Shown: positions 54,680 through 63,844 of the stretch, piece by piece
Layout: each line of letters begins with the position of its first letter
Numbering within the stretch: the first letter of the stretch is position 1
From: Burkholderiaceae bacterium DAT-1
GTDB lineage: Bacteria; Pseudomonadota; Gammaproteobacteria; Burkholderiales; Chitinimonadaceae
Reading direction: 5' to 3'
DNA length: 64,000 nucleotides
NCBI GenBank assembly: GCA_019084025.1
Contig: JAHRBI010000006.1
Span: forward strand, 186,001 to 250,000
Translations under genes and position numbers: made by a program
Notes under the pieces: generated by a model
The model's database searches: none
What the model saw: the letters and a program-made list of their open reading frames with translations, nothing else
Told to the model about the DNA's origin: nothing

Positions 54680-55444
54680 CTACAGACGGAATTCGATCGG
54701 GACGGTCGCCCAGCCTTCCACGGCGGTCTGACCACGCTTGGCGGGCGCGAATTGCCAGCGCTGCACAGTATTGATGGCGGCATCGTCCAGAATCTTGCGG
54801 CCACTGGAGGTTTTCACCTGCACCTCCTGCGGATGCCCGTCCGGACTCACCCGGATACGCAGCACCACCTTGCCCTCCCAGCCCTGAACCTGCGCCTGGC
54901 GCGGGTAATCAGGCGGCGGATTGTTCAGGTAACCAATCCCACCGCGCGCTTCAATGACGGGCTCCGGGGCGGGAGGCGGCGGAGCGGGTGCAGGCGCCGG
55001 GGGGGCGACTGGCCCGCTTTGGACTGCAACCGCTTCTCCCGTGCTACTGGTGCTTTCAGCCACTTTGGGCAATTCAACCGGCGTGGTGGGAGTGGATGCT
55101 TTGGGCGTCACTGTTTTCTTTTCCGCCTGTGGCGGCGGAGGGGGTGGCGGCTTGGGTGGATCGACCACTTCCGGCTTGAAAAACTTCAGCTTGAGTTCGT
55201 GCGGCGGCTCAGCCGCTGCAGACTGCTGCTTTGGCCCGAAGAACAGCCAACCCGCAATGCCTGCATGCACCAGCACTGCCACCCCGATCCACCAGCGGCC
55301 ACGCGGCGGGGCTTCAATGGGCGGCCGTGTCACCGCATGCACCTTTACTTGCGCCTGCTGGGCAGACCGAACCGGCGGACGACGCGCAGGATGTCGTCTA
55401 GGCGGGGCAGCGAAGGCTCGCGCAGAAAATGCCAGCGATTCCAT
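54680..55444 (-). CDS. tonB: TonB energy transducer
   Basis: A 254-aa protein. A basic N-terminus of about 50 residues precedes the membrane anchor WWIGVAVLVHAGIAGWLFF, a Pro-rich spacer (PKPPPPPPPQAEKK and PVAPPAPAPAPPPPAPEP) and the C-terminal domain (YPRQAQVQGWEGKVVLRIRVSPDG... VQRWQFAPAKRG). ATG 55444 has AGGAG 6 nt upstream. The long cytoplasmic lead is unusual, since TonB usually starts close to its membrane helix. It is the first gene of the operon and has a sigma-54 promoter upstream. Confidence 0.9.
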   Translation of the reverse strand: MESLAFSARAFAAPPRRHPARRPPVRSAQQAQVKVHAVTRPPIEAPPRGRWWIGVAVLVHAGIAGWLFFGPKQQSAAAEPPHELKLKFFKPEVVDPPKPPPPPPPQAEKKTVTPKASTPTTPVELPKVAESTSSTGEAVAVQSGPVAPPAPAPAPPPPAPEPVIEARGGIGYLNNPPPDYPRQAQVQGWEGKVVLRIRVSPDGHPQEVQVKTSSGRKILDDAAINTVQRWQFAPAKRGQTAVEGWATVPIEFRL

Positions 55445-55498
55445 GAGTTGACTCCTTTCATTCGCAGCACAGAGGCAGCTGCGGTTCACGAAGTCATT

Positions 55499-55514
55499 TG
55501 CAGGAATGATGCCA
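55499..55514 (-). promoter_or_regulatory. Sigma-54 promoter of tonB-exbB-exbD
   Basis: TGGCAT-CATTC-CTGCA on the minus strand; two mismatches to TGGCAC-N5-TTGCA but the invariant GG and GC are correctly spaced. It lies 54 nt from the tonB start. Confidence 0.65.
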
Positions 55515-55580
55515 GCCCATCAAATCACATATAGATCATTCACTTACATGATTTCCAACCGTGATAGACCCTGCGAAGAC

Positions 55581-55596
55581 TGCTGCAAATGCAGCA
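55581..55596. promoter_or_regulatory. Candidate enhancer (UAS) palindrome, copy 2
   Basis: TGCTGCAAATGCAGCA matches 15 of 16 bases of the palindrome at 39859-39874. It is symmetrical except for the central pair. Confidence 0.75.
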
Positions 55597-55755
55597 CATT
55601 TTGTGCAAAGCAAAACAGCTCTCCGTAAATTCCACATGGAAATATTGAATGAATCTTTTATTCCGTTTAATTTAGATTGATTCGCTTATACTGCGCAGCG
55701 GCACGCTCGGATTCGTGTATCTATCGCCGGGTCAACTCGCATAACAGGACACCAC

Positions 55756-56322
55756 ATGTCTTTCTCCACTCCCCTGATCGACACGCTCGATGAACCTCTG
55801 CCGCCAGATTCGGAAGCTGTCAGGCACGCGCTGTCTGCACGTATTGCCACCATGCCTGCGCAATGGGTGGCCGGATTACCATTGGGACTGGATGCACATG
55901 GCGTATACGGTCGCTATTTCAAAGGGGAAATCCGCAGCCAGTTTTCGCCCTACAAAATCGGTCTGGCCAATCTGGTGCGCGGAGAAACACTTGCCACGGG
56001 ACCAAACGGCGAACCGCTCAGCCGCGACAAGCTGTATCAGCTACCTGCAGGTGCCGACGGTATTCTCAAACTGGATCGGCTCTGCCGCCTGATCCATACG
56101 CTCAATCATTTCCTGATTGGCGGCCGGCCCGGGCCGCTGGTGCTACCGATCCATCCCCTGCTGTTCCAGCATGTGAAAACAGCGCATGGCAAGACATTTG
56201 CCAAACTGATGGCACATTTCGAGCTGGCACCGCGCAATATCATTCTGGAGATTCCACAAGGCTTGCCTGATGCAGTTATTGCAGGCTATCTGTCAGAGGG
56301 ATTTACCGTGCATATGATTTGA
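55756..56322 (+). CDS. Truncated, degenerate EAL-domain-like protein
   Basis: A 188-aa protein. Residues about 40-185 resemble the first half of an EAL c-di-GMP phosphodiesterase domain: LKLDRLCRLIHTLNHFL, LVLPIHPLLFQHVKTAHG and ELAPRNIILEIPQ are characteristic. The ExL active-site motif is replaced by ANLVRGE, and the protein ends (GFTVHMI) just where the catalytic DDFG segment should begin. It cannot be an active EAL enzyme. A terminator follows at once, so the end is not a recent frameshift. Confidence 0.7.
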   Translation: MSFSTPLIDTLDEPLPPDSEAVRHALSARIATMPAQWVAGLPLGLDAHGVYGRYFKGEIRSQFSPYKIGLANLVRGETLATGPNGEPLSRDKLYQLPAGADGILKLDRLCRLIHTLNHFLIGGRPGPLVLPIHPLLFQHVKTAHGKTFAKLMAHFELAPRNIILEIPQGLPDAVIAGYLSEGFTVHMI

Positions 56323-56333
56323 AACATGTATGC

Positions 56334-56372
56334 ATAAAAAACCTCCGCCAGTCATCGTAGCGGAGGTTTTTT
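56334..56372 (+). terminator. Terminator of the EAL-like gene
   Basis: AAAAACCTCCGC and GCGGAGGTTTTTTT form a strong stem with a T-run. Confidence 0.9.
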
Positions 56373-56411
56373 TCACTGACCCAGATCGTCAGTTTGATGG
56401 GTGTGCGGTGC

Positions 56412-58010
56412 TTAATTCACACTCACAGCTGCCCAGGCCTTACCCACGGCAGCGTACTGAGTCGACGTCGTACCATACAGATCCTTCGCAGCATTCAGCG
56501 TTGCAGTGCGTGCAGCCTTGTAGTTTGTAGTTGAGGTCATGTAAACGGTCAGCGCGCGGTACCAGATCTTGCCAGCCACATCGCGACCAATGCCCTTCAG
56601 GGTGGTATCGCCATTACAAACCAGCTTGGCGGGTGTCACGTTATAGGTTGTGCCTGAACCATAACCTGCGGGTACCACCGCACCTTCAGCCAGCAGATAG
56701 AAGAAGTGGTTAGCCACACCTGAGGAGAAATGCACGTCCAGCGAGCCCACGCTGCTGCTGTAGCAATCGGCAGACGAACCATCGAGGCTCGGCTTGAACA
56801 TGTAGCGGAAACCACGTGTGCCATCGCCGGTGAGGAACAGCTTGCGGCCCAGCGCGTAGCTTGCCGGCTCGCTGGGGTTATTGGCATAGAAAGCAACGGA
56901 CACGCCAAAGATATCGGACGTTGCTTCGTTCAGGCCACCGCTCTCGCCGGAGTAGACCAATTTGGCGGTACGCGATGTCACACCGTGTGACATTTCGTGG
57001 CCAGCTACATCCAGGGACAGCAGCGGCCCCAGTGTCTTGCCATCGCCATCACCGTAGGTCATGCAGAAGCAGCTGTCATCCCAGAAGGCATTTGCGTAGT
57101 TCTTGCTGTAATGCACGCGGGAATATGCGCCTTTGCCATCATTGGCAATCCCACTCCGTCCGTGGACCGACTTGAAATAGTCCCAGGTCATGTTTTGGCC
57201 GTACAATGCATCCACAGCGGCAGACTGTGCGTTGCTATTGGAACCATTGCCCCAGGTATTGGTCGTGCTGGTCATCAGCGTGCCATTGCCGGTGCCATTG
57301 GCGCTGTTGTTGATGTAATGACCACCACGGCTTGGATCGCGCAGCGCAAACCCTGTTGTGGTGCTATCGGTGGTCAGATTCACCTTGCCGGAAAAGACAC
57401 CTGTGCCTGTCCCTGCAGTTGCAGTGGTATGCACATGCTCGATCATGTCCAGCACACGGCCGGATGCTGCTTCAATCACAAACTCCATGGAGCTTGGGGT
57501 TTGATCGCGCTTCAGGCCGGAAACCGTGACCGAGTAAGCCAGTGCCGGGTCAGTATCGCGTGCATACACGATGGACTCTGCATCGGTATGGCCGCTCTCG
57601 GTGCCGTTAAAATAGGCGCGGGCGATCGCCACAGCAGTGGAACCTGCAATTGTACCGCCGTTACGGATACTCAAGCCACGCGGTTGCGGCATGGTGAAGC
57701 TATTCAGACTGCCACCTTTGGAGTGGACAACCACATCGCCACCCAGCACGCGCAGACCCTTGATTTTACGGTCAAATCGAACGTGTTCGTTACCATCATT
57801 GTCGAACACCACATCGCTGGCTTCCCAGGCCTCATTCGATGCAGCAGCAGCCTTCACACCCTTGGCTGAACTACCTGACTGCTGGTTATCATTCAGCAGT
57901 TTGAGCGCACGAGTAATGGCGGCACTCTTGTCTTGATCAGCGGCAGATACGGTCAGTGGAAGCACCACCATCGCAGCGGTAACGGCAAAAACCAAAGGAC
58001 GAAGCTTCAT
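56412..58010 (-). CDS. Secreted M4-family (thermolysin-like) metallopeptidase
   Basis: A 532-aa preproenzyme. The signal peptide (MKLRPLVFAVTAAMVVLPLT, cut after VSA) is followed by an FTP/PepSY-type propeptide and the catalytic domain. The zinc motif is HEMSH (His338, Glu339, His342) with the third ligand Glu362 in GGLNEATSDIFG. The catalytic His lies in DVHFSSGVANHFFYLL. It resembles vibriolysin/pseudolysin. The start at 58010 gives a clean signal peptide; longer frames are Cys-rich and unlikely. Confidence 0.93.
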   Translation of the reverse strand: MKLRPLVFAVTAAMVVLPLTVSAADQDKSAAITRALKLLNDNQQSGSSAKGVKAAAASNEAWEASDVVFDNDGNEHVRFDRKIKGLRVLGGDVVVHSKGGSLNSFTMPQPRGLSIRNGGTIAGSTAVAIARAYFNGTESGHTDAESIVYARDTDPALAYSVTVSGLKRDQTPSSMEFVIEAASGRVLDMIEHVHTTATAGTGTGVFSGKVNLTTDSTTTGFALRDPSRGGHYINNSANGTGNGTLMTSTTNTWGNGSNSNAQSAAVDALYGQNMTWDYFKSVHGRSGIANDGKGAYSRVHYSKNYANAFWDDSCFCMTYGDGDGKTLGPLLSLDVAGHEMSHGVTSRTAKLVYSGESGGLNEATSDIFGVSVAFYANNPSEPASYALGRKLFLTGDGTRGFRYMFKPSLDGSSADCYSSSVGSLDVHFSSGVANHFFYLLAEGAVVPAGYGSGTTYNVTPAKLVCNGDTTLKGIGRDVAGKIWYRALTVYMTSTTNYKAARTATLNAAKDLYGTTSTQYAAVGKAWAAVSVN

Positions 58011-58365
58011 GTATTTCTCCGAGTGTGTCGAACGCACATTTGTGTAGGTACAACAACCTGGCTCACATGCACGCACTGTCTGCGTGCAACAGGTCAGCGA
58101 CCTTTATAAGCACATTCGGATAGACTCTCAATAGAGCGCCTTTTCCGACGAGCGTGCCGACTCGGAGAAATAAAGATCAAATATTCATATAAAATCAATC
58201 ACTTAAAATTTAACAAAATTTCACACATAGATAATGCTATCCAGTAAATCTCATCTCACAATTTCTTTGCACTGCAACAGTACTGTCGCATTTTTCACAT
58301 AATACGTGGATCAATAGGGCAATCGATTCATGGGCAAATCATGTCAAACCGATTGCCCATGACAC
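58011..58365. other. Upstream region of the M4 peptidase gene
   Basis: A 355-base gap. It is AT-rich at 58170-58310, where the promoter should lie. A 9-bp inverted repeat (GGGCAATCG 58317-58325 / CGATTGCCC 58350-58358) is next to the GST stop and may act as its terminator, though the T-run is weak. Nothing else stands out. Confidence 0.4.
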
Positions 58366-59199
58366 CTAGCGCATGAAGTCTTCAGCGGAATGACGCTCTG
58401 GTAGTTGGTCATCACCCCAGGTTTTGTTGACCCGGCGGCCACGTATCACCGCAGGACGCGCTGCAATTGTCCTAGCCCAGCGGATTACATGCGGGTAAGC
58501 ATCTGCCTGCAGGAATTCCGCTGCACCATAGAGATCACCCAGTACCAGCTGACCATACCAGGGCCAGATGGCCATATCGGCAATGGTGTAATCGTCACCA
58601 GCCACATAGTCACGTGTAGCCAGCAACTGGTTCAGTACATCCAGTTGCCGCTTGGTTTCCATGGCATAGCGGTCAATGGCATATTCGATTTTGACGGGTG
58701 CATACACATAAAAATGTCCAAACCCGCCACCCACAAAGGGCGCGCTTCCCATCTGCCAGAATAACCAGGATAGGCACTCGGCCCGAGCCGCGGACTCTGT
58801 TGGCAAGAAGGCGGAGAATTTTTCCGCGAGATAAACCAGAATCGCCCCGGACTCGAAAATGCGAATCGGCGCCACGCCACTGTGATCAACCAGTGCCGGA
58901 ATTTTGGAGTTTGGATTGGCCGCCACAAAGCCGCTACCAAACTGATCTCCCTGCTGTATACGAATAGGCCATGCATCGTATTCAGCAGCTGAGACGCCGC
59001 GCGCTAACAGTTCTTCAAGCAGAATGCTTACTTTGATGCCATTGGGCGTGGCAAGGGAGTACAACTGCAAGGGATGCTGACCGACAGGCAGATCCTGATC
59101 ATGTGTCGCGCCAGCGACGGGTCGATTGATATTGGCAAACGCGCCGCCATTTCCCTGTTTCCATTCCCAGACTTTCGGCGGTGTCCACGAATCGCTCAT
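58366..59199 (-). CDS. Glutathione S-transferase, YghU-like
   Basis: A 277-aa protein starting MSDSWTPPKVWEWKQGNGG, the usual YghU opening. The thioredoxin-like half has LYSLATPNGIKVSILLEEL, with IPALVDHSG and FESGAILVYLAEK (GSH-binding loop). The C-terminal helical half has YTIADMAIWPWYG. YghU-type enzymes reduce disulfides with glutathione. Start 59199 was chosen by this conserved opening. The gene upstream on the same strand ends 61 nt before. Confidence 0.9.
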   Translation of the reverse strand: MSDSWTPPKVWEWKQGNGGAFANINRPVAGATHDQDLPVGQHPLQLYSLATPNGIKVSILLEELLARGVSAAEYDAWPIRIQQGDQFGSGFVAANPNSKIPALVDHSGVAPIRIFESGAILVYLAEKFSAFLPTESAARAECLSWLFWQMGSAPFVGGGFGHFYVYAPVKIEYAIDRYAMETKRQLDVLNQLLATRDYVAGDDYTIADMAIWPWYGQLVLGDLYGAAEFLQADAYPHVIRWARTIAARPAVIRGRRVNKTWGDDQLPERHSAEDFMR

Positions 59200-59260
59200 T
59201 TGAACTTGCTCCAAGCTATTGCCCGCCAGATCAGGCGAGCCCACACGCATTGTGTCATGT

Positions 59261-59761
59261 TCAAGCAAGTTCTGGCGCAGCAAAAAACTGGCGATACTTG
59301 TGCGGACAATGCAGCGCCACTGCATGTCGTGCCATGACCATATCCAGCGGCGTGACCGCGGTGCGTTCGATCACATGGCCATGTAACCGAATATCAAGCC
59401 AGAACCAGCTGCCATTTTTAGTCAGACACAACCACGACACTGCAAATCGCTGGTGCGCTTGTTCAATGTCAGCATCGGGAAACACCACTATGGTTTCCTC
59501 TCCCCGGTACTCGCGATCATCCTGAATGACCACGAAGGATCGGGCAGCATGCCAAAAACAGGTACGCCGCTTGCTCGCCCGCAGCATTTCACCGTATCGG
59601 CGCGCAAGCCAGCCCAGCTCCACCAGCGCGATAAGCAGCACAAACGGGATAAAAGATAGCTGGAACGCCACATACATACCGGCCAGCACCAGCATACATG
59701 CGGTGACGATGACCATCCCCCCCAAGTACACACGTCCTCGCGTGTTAGCATCATCGGTCAT
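59261..59761 (-). CDS. Small membrane protein, possibly DUF2244-like
   Basis: A protein of about 166 aa with two adjacent helices (VYLGGMVIVTACMLVLAGMY and AFQLSFIPFVLLIALVELGW), then a soluble beta domain (SFVVIQDDREYRGEETIVVF). That layout recalls DUF2244 but the match is not firm. A start four codons upstream is also possible. Confidence 0.55.
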   Translation of the reverse strand: MTDDANTRGRVYLGGMVIVTACMLVLAGMYVAFQLSFIPFVLLIALVELGWLARRYGEMLRASKRRTCFWHAARSFVVIQDDREYRGEETIVVFPDADIEQAHQRFAVSWLCLTKNGSWFWLDIRLHGHVIERTAVTPLDMVMARHAVALHCPHKYRQFFAAPELA

Positions 59762-60062
59762 GATCGCTTTCACTCATACACATTAAATGACATTGTCATA
59801 GAATGGATTGTCAGTCAATGCGTTCGCACTTCATATGTGCGCTAGGTAAATTTGAAATCAGCGAACAGGTAACCGCCGGTATCGCATACTATGGCAGTCA
59901 TTCAACTAGGCTCAAGCCTGAAGTTCATGCATCGTCCCTCAATAGCTAGCTTGAGGTAATGACATGTCAGCCTGATTTCATAATTGACACGTGCGGCTCT
60001 GCCGTCCGCCCTGACTTGGCAGACAGCATTGAATTTAAAATCAGCACATTATGACTAATACA

Positions 60063-60695
60063 TCAGGCGGGAATCAGCAAATCAACCACAGCAAGCACAT
60101 CCGCAATCACTTTCTCCAGCGACTGGGCGGCATCGATCACCACAAAATGATCGGGGTCGGCCTTGGCTTGTTCCAGATAACCATGGCGAGCCTTGTGCAG
60201 AAACACCAGGCTTTCCTGCTCCATACGATCGAGTGCGCCGTTTTCGCGCGCAATGACGCGGCGCAAACCGACTTCCGGGTCGAGATCAAGGATAATGGTC
60301 ATGTCCGGCCGCAGACTGCCGATGGCGATGCCATTGAGCTGCTGGATCAGCTCCAGTGACAGGCCACGGGAATAGTGCTGAAAACTGATGGTGGCGGAAT
60401 CGAAGCGATCGCTCACTACAATTTTGCCTGCTTCAATGGCCGGGATAATTCGCTCACGCACGTGCTGCGCCCGAGCGGCCGTAAATAGCATGAGCTCGGT
60501 GACATCACACATTTCCGGCGTGTCCGGACTCAGGAGAATCTCGCGGATTTTCTCGCCAATTGGCGTGCCGCCCGGCTCGCGTGTCATCACGGGTTCGTGT
60601 CCACGTGCGCGCAAGTGCGCCTCGATGGCCTTCAGCACAGTGGATTTACCCGCGCCATTGCCGCCATCGCACACAATCATGCAACCCTTGCTCAT
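60063..60695 (-). CDS. tmk: Thymidylate kinase
   Basis: A 210-aa protein with P-loop GGNGAGKST, TREPGGTPIGEKIRE, the DR motif in VVSDRFDSATISFQHY and the LID region LRRVIARENGALDRME. It phosphorylates dTMP to dTDP. It lies 21 nt after mltG, a conserved pairing. Confidence 0.95.
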   Translation of the reverse strand: MSKGCMIVCDGGNGAGKSTVLKAIEAHLRARGHEPVMTREPGGTPIGEKIREILLSPDTPEMCDVTELMLFTAARAQHVRERIIPAIEAGKIVVSDRFDSATISFQHYSRGLSLELIQQLNGIAIGSLRPDMTIILDLDPEVGLRRVIARENGALDRMEQESLVFLHKARHGYLEQAKADPDHFVVIDAAQSLEKVIADVLAVVDLLIPA

Positions 60696-60716
60696 GCACT
60701 TACCTTTTTACGAAAT

Positions 60717-61796
60717 TCATTTTTTGCCGAGGATAAAATGTCTCACGGCGCGATTGTGATCATCTAACGACTCTGAAAATTGCGAAGAGCCATCACCACG
60801 TGCCACGAAATACAGCGCTTTTGACTCTGCAGGGTTCACCGCCGCCATAAGCGATGCTTCTCCCGGCATGGCAATGGGGGTGGGCGTCAGGCCGGATCGC
60901 GTATAAGTGTTGTAAGGCGTATCGCGCTCAAGATCACTGCGACGGATATTGCCTTCATACTGATCACCCATGCCGTAGATAACTGAAGGGTCTGTTTGCA
61001 GACGCATGCCGATACGCAGGCGGTTATTAAACACCGCTGAAATCAGTGTGCGATCAGACGATCTACCGGTTTCCTTTTCGATGATGGAGGCCAGTGTGAG
61101 TGCTTCATAAGGTGTTTTTACCGACGTACGGGCACTACGCAGCGCCCAGACCTTTTCCAGGCGCTTTTGCATGATTGAAGCCGCCCGTTTGATGACACTC
61201 AGGTCAGAACTGTGCTTGGCAAAATGATAGGTGTCAGGAAACAGCAACCCTTCCGGTGAGGGTGCATCCATCCCGATTTGCTGTACGACGTCCGAATCTT
61301 TCAAGCTGACCAGATCATGTTTCAGATCAGGATTGCGATTCAGCGCATCACGTACCTGCCGCCAGTTCCAGCCTTCCACGATGGTTACCGTCGCGCTGCT
61401 CACATCGCCATCGGTGAGTTTATCCAGCAGTTGCAATGCAGTCGTTTCGCCCGAAATCTCGTAGCTTCCTGCCTTGATGCGCGGTGCGCGGCCAGTGGCG
61501 CGGGCATACAGACTAAACAACCAGCCATGTTCCAGAATGCCCTCGGTTTCCAGCTGGCGAGCAGCTGCGCGCATGGTGGTACCAGGCTCGAGCAGAAAGT
61601 CCCGGGTCTGGCCTGCGATCGGCAGCGGCGAACTCAGTTCGTGAAACGCCCAGAATCCGGCAGCAGCAGCACCCATGACGGCCAGTGCAAATACCGCCAG
61701 CAAGCCTTTCAGCAGGCGTACGCCGGCACTGCTACCGTTTGACGCGGCTGTACGCACCGCACGTTTGCTGGCATCAGGCTTTCGTCGTGCCATCAT
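60717..61796 (-). CDS. mltG: Endolytic peptidoglycan transglycosylase MltG
   Basis: A 359-aa membrane-anchored protein with one helix near residues 30-50 (GLLAVFALAVMGAAAAGFWAF), a LysM-like region (AGSYEISGETTALQLLDKL) and the catalytic Glu in SIIEKETGR. It cuts nascent glycan strands. The ATG overlaps the end of the helicase gene by 23 nt; a second ATG follows directly. Confidence 0.95.
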   Translation of the reverse strand: MMARRKPDASKRAVRTAASNGSSAGVRLLKGLLAVFALAVMGAAAAGFWAFHELSSPLPIAGQTRDFLLEPGTTMRAAARQLETEGILEHGWLFSLYARATGRAPRIKAGSYEISGETTALQLLDKLTDGDVSSATVTIVEGWNWRQVRDALNRNPDLKHDLVSLKDSDVVQQIGMDAPSPEGLLFPDTYHFAKHSSDLSVIKRAASIMQKRLEKVWALRSARTSVKTPYEALTLASIIEKETGRSSDRTLISAVFNNRLRIGMRLQTDPSVIYGMGDQYEGNIRRSDLERDTPYNTYTRSGLTPTPIAMPGEASLMAAVNPAESKALYFVARGDGSSQFSESLDDHNRAVRHFILGKK

Positions 61797-63714
61797 TCAT
61801 CCTGTCAAAAAATCGTTGCACCACACTCAGCTCGCGAGTGCGCAGCATAGGCGGCAGACTCTGCCAGATGCGCTTGCCGTAGGGTTTGTCGATCAGGCGC
61901 GGATCGGCAATCATCAGCACACCGCGATCCTGCTCGTCACGGATCAGGCGGCCTGCGCCCTGCTTTAGGGTAATCGTGGCACGCGGCAGCTGATACTCCA
62001 TAAACGCATTGCGCCCTGCCTTGTTGATTTTGTCTACGCGCGCAGCAAGCACCGGATCATCCGGTGATGCAAACGGTACCTTGTCGATGACGACCAGCCG
62101 CAATTGCTCGCCCTTGACGTCGATCCCTTCCCAGAAGGTCTGGCTGGCCACCAGAATGGCATGCGGCTCCTGACGGAAGCGCTCAAGTAACTCGGAGCGT
62201 GATCCCTCGCCTTGCAGCAACAAGGGATACTCGAGCCCTAGCGCCGGTAACTTGACTTTCAGCAGATCATAAGCCTCACGCATGGCGCGCAGGCTGGTAA
62301 ACAGCAAAAAGGCATGACCTTCGGCGCGCTGAATGAGCGGTAGCGCCGCCTCGATCACCGCCGCGGTGTACCCACTACTATTGGGATCTGGCAACCCTTG
62401 CGGCACATACATCACAGCCTGCTGCTTGTAGGCAAAGGGCGAATCCCACGTGGCGTGATCAGCTTCCCACAAGCCCATCTCGTATGCGTAATGACGAAAA
62501 TCGCCGTTCATGGCCAAGGTAGCCGAGGTAAACACCCAGGCGCGCTCCTGATTGATCTGGCGGGAGAATAGTTTGGCAATATCCAGCGGCGTGGCATTCA
62601 ACTGAAAGCCATGGGCAGTGACCTCGATCCAGTGCACAGCGTCTTCGCTGGACTGGTTGCGCCAGCGTTGTAACAGCTCGTATTGTTCTGCCGTGCGGAC
62701 ACGGCACTTTTCCAGCCCTTCGGAGCGATCAGCCTGCTTGCTGAGCAGATCGCCCAGCTCCTCAAGCTTGTCGGCCAGTATGGCAAGCGCGTCGTGAAAC
62801 TCGATGCGCTCGGCCAGCGCATGCTGCGGCGCCCGTAGTGTCTCCTGACCAAATGCCAGACGGACATCACGCACAGCCTTGTCCAGTGCTTGCGCAGCCG
62901 CAGGCAGATGAATGAAATCCTTGGCAGCGGCCAATGCTTCGGCGCGGCTGTCGCGTGCCAGTTCCAGCAGCTGTCCCGATGCCACTGTCTCGCCAAAAAA
63001 CAGGCTGGCAACTTCAGGCAGCTGGTGGGCTTCGTCAAAAATAATGGTATTGCAGCGCGGCAGTAATTCGCCGGCGCCTTCGTCTTTCAGCCAGACATCG
63101 GCAAAGAAGAGATGGTGGTTCACCACCACCACATCGGCTTCCATGGCTTCGCGCCGAGCCTTCATCACAAAGCAGTCTTCGTGATGCGGACAATCGGAGC
63201 CCAGACAGTTATCGCGAGTTGACGTGACATTGCCCCACACAGGCGACGTCTCCGGAACGGAAGGACAATTTGCTTTGTCACCATCCTGACTGCGATTTGC
63301 AAACCGGACGATTTCGTGCAGCTGGGCGACATCTTCCTTGCGGGCAAATCGGCCATCTGATTCTGCTACTTCCAGATGATAGCGACAGACGTAATTGGCG
63401 CGCCCCTTCAGCAGTGCAATGGTCACAGGTACGCCAAGCACCTCGCGCACGCGGGGCAAATCACGATGATAAAGTTGATCTTGAAGGGTTTTGGTACCGG
63501 TTGAAACAATGACTTTTCCGCCCGACAGTAGCGCAGGCACCAGGTAGGCGTAGGTTTTACCCGTGCCAGTTCCAGCCTCGGCAATCAGCGGACGCTTGGT
63601 TTCAATCGCATTTTGAACCGCCTGCGCCATCTCGATCTGCTGCGGACGGGGCTTATAGCCCTTTACCGCACGCGCAAACGAGCCAGACTCGCCAAAGACG
63701 TCATCTAAGGTCAT
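61774..63714 (-). CDS. DinG/YoaA-family ATP-dependent DNA helicase
   Basis: A 646-aa superfamily 2 (XPD-like) helicase: Walker A AEAGTGTGKTYAYLVPA, iron-sulfur cluster Cys in VCRYHLE and CLGSDCPHHEDC, DEAH box in IIFDEAHQLPE, and motif VI QGAGRLIRDEQDRG. It unwinds DNA at forks or R-loops. The size fits YoaA-like proteins (about 640 aa). Confidence 0.92.
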   Translation of the reverse strand: MTLDDVFGESGSFARAVKGYKPRPQQIEMAQAVQNAIETKRPLIAEAGTGTGKTYAYLVPALLSGGKVIVSTGTKTLQDQLYHRDLPRVREVLGVPVTIALLKGRANYVCRYHLEVAESDGRFARKEDVAQLHEIVRFANRSQDGDKANCPSVPETSPVWGNVTSTRDNCLGSDCPHHEDCFVMKARREAMEADVVVVNHHLFFADVWLKDEGAGELLPRCNTIIFDEAHQLPEVASLFFGETVASGQLLELARDSRAEALAAAKDFIHLPAAAQALDKAVRDVRLAFGQETLRAPQHALAERIEFHDALAILADKLEELGDLLSKQADRSEGLEKCRVRTAEQYELLQRWRNQSSEDAVHWIEVTAHGFQLNATPLDIAKLFSRQINQERAWVFTSATLAMNGDFRHYAYEMGLWEADHATWDSPFAYKQQAVMYVPQGLPDPNSSGYTAAVIEAALPLIQRAEGHAFLLFTSLRAMREAYDLLKVKLPALGLEYPLLLQGEGSRSELLERFRQEPHAILVASQTFWEGIDVKGEQLRLVVIDKVPFASPDDPVLAARVDKINKAGRNAFMEYQLPRATITLKQGAGRLIRDEQDRGVLMIADPRLIDKPYGKRIWQSLPPMLRTRELSVVQRFFDRMNDGTTKA

Positions 63715-63844
63715 GAGGAAAAGTGGATAGACATCTAAACGTCAGATTCTATCATGCAGACCGCCAAGCACCATGTCGCACAAAAACAAACGCGCCACCC
63801 AGACGGTCACGCGCTGCCCGCAAACATGAGATCAGCCCTCAGGA

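Larger units (their letters stand above)
55445..55755. promoter_or_regulatory. Divergent control region of tonB operon and EAL-like gene
   Basis: A 311-base gap holding the sigma-54 promoter of the tonB operon (55499-55514) and, 67 nt upstream of it, the second enhancer palindrome (55581-55596). An AT-rich segment at 55620-55690 lies before the plus-strand gene. Confidence 0.7.
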
